From positions 124,001 through 188,000 of the IMG/VR virus record IMGVR_UViG_3300031957_002643: DNA of 64,000 nucleotides. The stretch is one strand, 5' to 3'. The notes beneath the pieces were generated by a model that saw only the letters and a list, made by a program, of their open reading frames with translations, made no database searches and was not told the DNA's origin. Positions within the stretch are counted from its first letter, which is position 1. Every line of letters starts with the position of its first letter. This DNA comes from a virus. This document shows positions 63,020-64,000 of this stretch, piece after piece. The translations under genes were made by a program, and so were the position numbers.

Positions 63020-63182
63020 GCGCGAAATCAACCACCAGATGGATGACAAAGGAATGACTCGTGATGAGGCAAAAGTGTTTGTCACGAAAATGATCGCCAC
63101 AGTTCCACCCGGTCTTATTGAATTTGTCGATGATAGAGACCTCATTATAGAATATTTGGATAATTCTCGCGTCATTCATTGA
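62991..63182 (+). CDS. Hypothetical protein, 63 aa
   Basis: Coupled to the glycosyltransferase. Helical N-terminus (ITLKRVEREINHQMDDKGMTRDEAKVFVTKMI). No family recognised. Confidence 0.6.
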   Translation: MIEITLKRVEREINHQMDDKGMTRDEAKVFVTKMIATVPPGLIEFVDDRDLIIEYLDNSRVIH

Positions 63183-63280
63183 TTGTATCTATGTATCTCA
63201 ACGGATGGGACTATTGACAAGTTGGGTGTCTGGTCCCAAATTTAGAACTTCTGATGAAGCCAAAGGCATGGAGGAGACAT

Positions 63281-63520
63281 ATGAGTCTCAAATTGCAATC
63301 CGCAGACACCAACCAAATTGAAGTCATGATCGATGAATTTCGTTCTCTTTCAGAAGAGGCCGGATTGATTGGAATGGTGTCATCGGATGATGGTGGTGTT
63401 AGAAACTATTTGGATGACACCGAAGATGGTCGTCGTCTATCTGCGCAGCTAACTACTGTTCAAACCATGTGCAATGAGGTTGCTACTGCACTGGAAGAGC
63501 AGGTTCAAAAGGCTGAGTAA
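63281..63520 (+). CDS. Hypothetical helical protein, 79 aa
   Basis: Start at ATG 63281 with a strong GGAGGAG five bases before, preferred to an ATG at 63254. Acidic, all helical. No family recognised. Confidence 0.7.
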   Translation: MSLKLQSADTNQIEVMIDEFRSLSEEAGLIGMVSSDDGGVRNYLDDTEDGRRLSAQLTTVQTMCNEVATALEEQVQKAE

Positions 63521-63560
63521 CAAAATAGTTACTTCTGACCCGTTCGACAACTACACTGAT

Positions 63561-63596
63561 CGGTTGCTCATGATAAATATACATCATGAGCAACCG
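63561..63596. promoter_or_regulatory. Late promoter inside a 14-bp palindrome covering a start codon
   Basis: CGGTTGCTCATGAT, then AAATATAC, then the exact complement including the ATG at 63586. A transcript from upstream would hide the start codon in a hairpin; one starting at the GATAAATA box lacks the first arm. Confidence 0.7.
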
Positions 63597-63987
63597 ATTT
63601 ATTTCATTAGAGCAGAAGTTCAAAGCTGCCGCACAGTATGTGAAATCATTACATGCTGATCGTCAGGTCGATATTGATTCAAATGGCGAACCTGTTGTTA
63701 TTGGCATTGAAGAGATAGCTGATCAGCCAAATCTAATTCGCGTATTCATTAAGCGAAACAACAAAAAAGAAAATTTTGTCATCAGTAAGCGTGCTCGTAA
63801 GGCAGAGCCGATCAAGAAATCATTTGATTCTGATGATGGGTTTCGTAGAAGCGATTCCCGCCCTGTTGAAAAGAAAAAAGAGCCAGCGACTAATGAAGAA
63901 AAGTCTAATGGTGAAAGAAGTTACCGCGTGAGTAATAGTGAAGACTATGAAGAGTTGATCCGCACATTAATGAGGAATAACGACTAA
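63586..63987 (+). CDS. Hypothetical basic, low-complexity protein
   Basis: 133 residues. The N-terminal 70 residues are a mixed domain (EQKFKAAAQYVKSLHADRQVDIDSNGEPVVIGIEEI). The rest is Lys/Ser/Glu-rich and disordered. No Shine-Dalgarno; the late box lies six bases before the ATG. A late virion-associated protein is likely. No family recognised. Confidence 0.7.
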   Translation: MSNRFISLEQKFKAAAQYVKSLHADRQVDIDSNGEPVVIGIEEIADQPNLIRVFIKRNNKKENFVISKRARKAEPIKKSFDSDDGFRRSDSRPVEKKKEPATNEEKSNGERSYRVSNSEDYEELIRTLMRNND

Positions 63988-64000
63988 TGGTTACGAAGCA
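63987..64000 (+). CDS. Start of a further gene, cut by the window end
   Basis: ATG overlapping the last base of the preceding TAA, reading MVTK before the window ends. Listed only because the overlap pattern is typical here. Confidence 0.3.

Noticed and set aside
1-64000. CRISPR array
   Set aside because: No regularly spaced direct repeats were found; the only tandem blocks are the three motifs in orphan RNA B, whose spacing and length do not fit.
1-64000. Genome-wide reassignment of UGA
   Set aside because: Several clear genes end in TGA with good downstream starts or terminators, so the in-frame UGA of the release factor is treated as a local event.
1-64000. Insertion sequence or transposase
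   Set aside because: No transposase-type protein or terminal repeats of that kind were seen; mobility here seems to rest on homing endonucleases and the intron.

Overview
This window looks like part of a large T4-superfamily myovirus genome (host range inferred, not seen). The T4-type evidence is: a contractile sheath (gp18-like, 15.5-17.8 kb), two gp19-like tail tube paralogues (8.6-9.8 kb), the gp15 sheath terminator (30 kb), gp13/gp14-like neck proteins (50-54 kb), the gp4 head-completion nuclease (6.8-7.4 kb) and a gp16-like small terminase (5.7-6.2 kb). T4-type late promoters (TATAAATA and close variants) stand in front of the virion genes. The host is probably an alphaproteobacterium: the phage carries a circularly permuted, two-piece tmRNA gene of the alphaproteobacterial type (3.2-3.0 kb) and a transglutaminase-like protease of a family common in Rhizobiales. 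Early genes use near-consensus sigma70 promoters (TTGACA, about 17 nt, TATAAN).

Layout. 0-6 kb: tagged virion-type proteins, tmRNA, 2H phosphoesterase, small terminase. 6-10 kb: lipoprotein/protease pair, gp4, tail proteins, two tRNA-Val. 10-15 kb: early genes (Tad2-like, MazG-like, RNA ligase), tRNAs, two HNH endonucleases. 15-21 kb: sheath, a release factor interrupted by UGA, tagged proteins, an ART-like protein. 21.0-22.0 kb: about 950 nt of apparently structured RNA with an embedded tRNA-like element. 22-26 kb: early operons. 26-34.5 kb: tRNAs, large tagged proteins, gp15, and a dense tRNA block. 34.5-41 kb: YqeY-like protein, HNH-RNA ligase fusion, DUF262 protein, two orphan RNAs, Thg1-like polymerase. 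41-45 kb: operon of tagged proteins, then tRNA-Lys genes with a PD-(D/E)XK endonuclease. 45-50 kb: peptide deformylase, T4 Rnl1-like ligase, SleB-like hydrolase. 50-55 kb: neck and adhesin genes. 55-59 kb: SPFH protein, HAD phosphatase, NYN nuclease. 59-64 kb: tRNA-Leu(UAA) split by a group I intron, an HNH endonuclease, small genes and a glycosyltransferase.

Two themes tie the window together. First, about twenty otherwise unrelated proteins start with a short segment ending in (L/I)-x-E (for example MKILHLFE, MKLQDLFE, or longer forms ending ILNE/ILFE). This is the form of the T4 capsid-targeting sequence cleaved by the prohead protease. Several of these genes sit directly behind late promoters only 5-6 nt from the ATG. 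I infer a large set of head-packaged, injected proteins, including a 2H phosphoesterase, two GNAT acetyltransferases, an Alt-like ADP-ribosyltransferase candidate and an HsdS-like fragment. Second, the phage carries an unusually full translation and RNA-repair kit: about 20 tRNAs plus degenerate tRNA-like genes, tmRNA, three RNA ligases, a Thg1-like polymerase, a HAD phosphatase of the RNA-repair type, deformylase, a YqeY-like protein and a release factor.

Functions were assigned by reading motifs in the translated sequence; no database search was possible. Base positions of RNA genes may be off by one or two.
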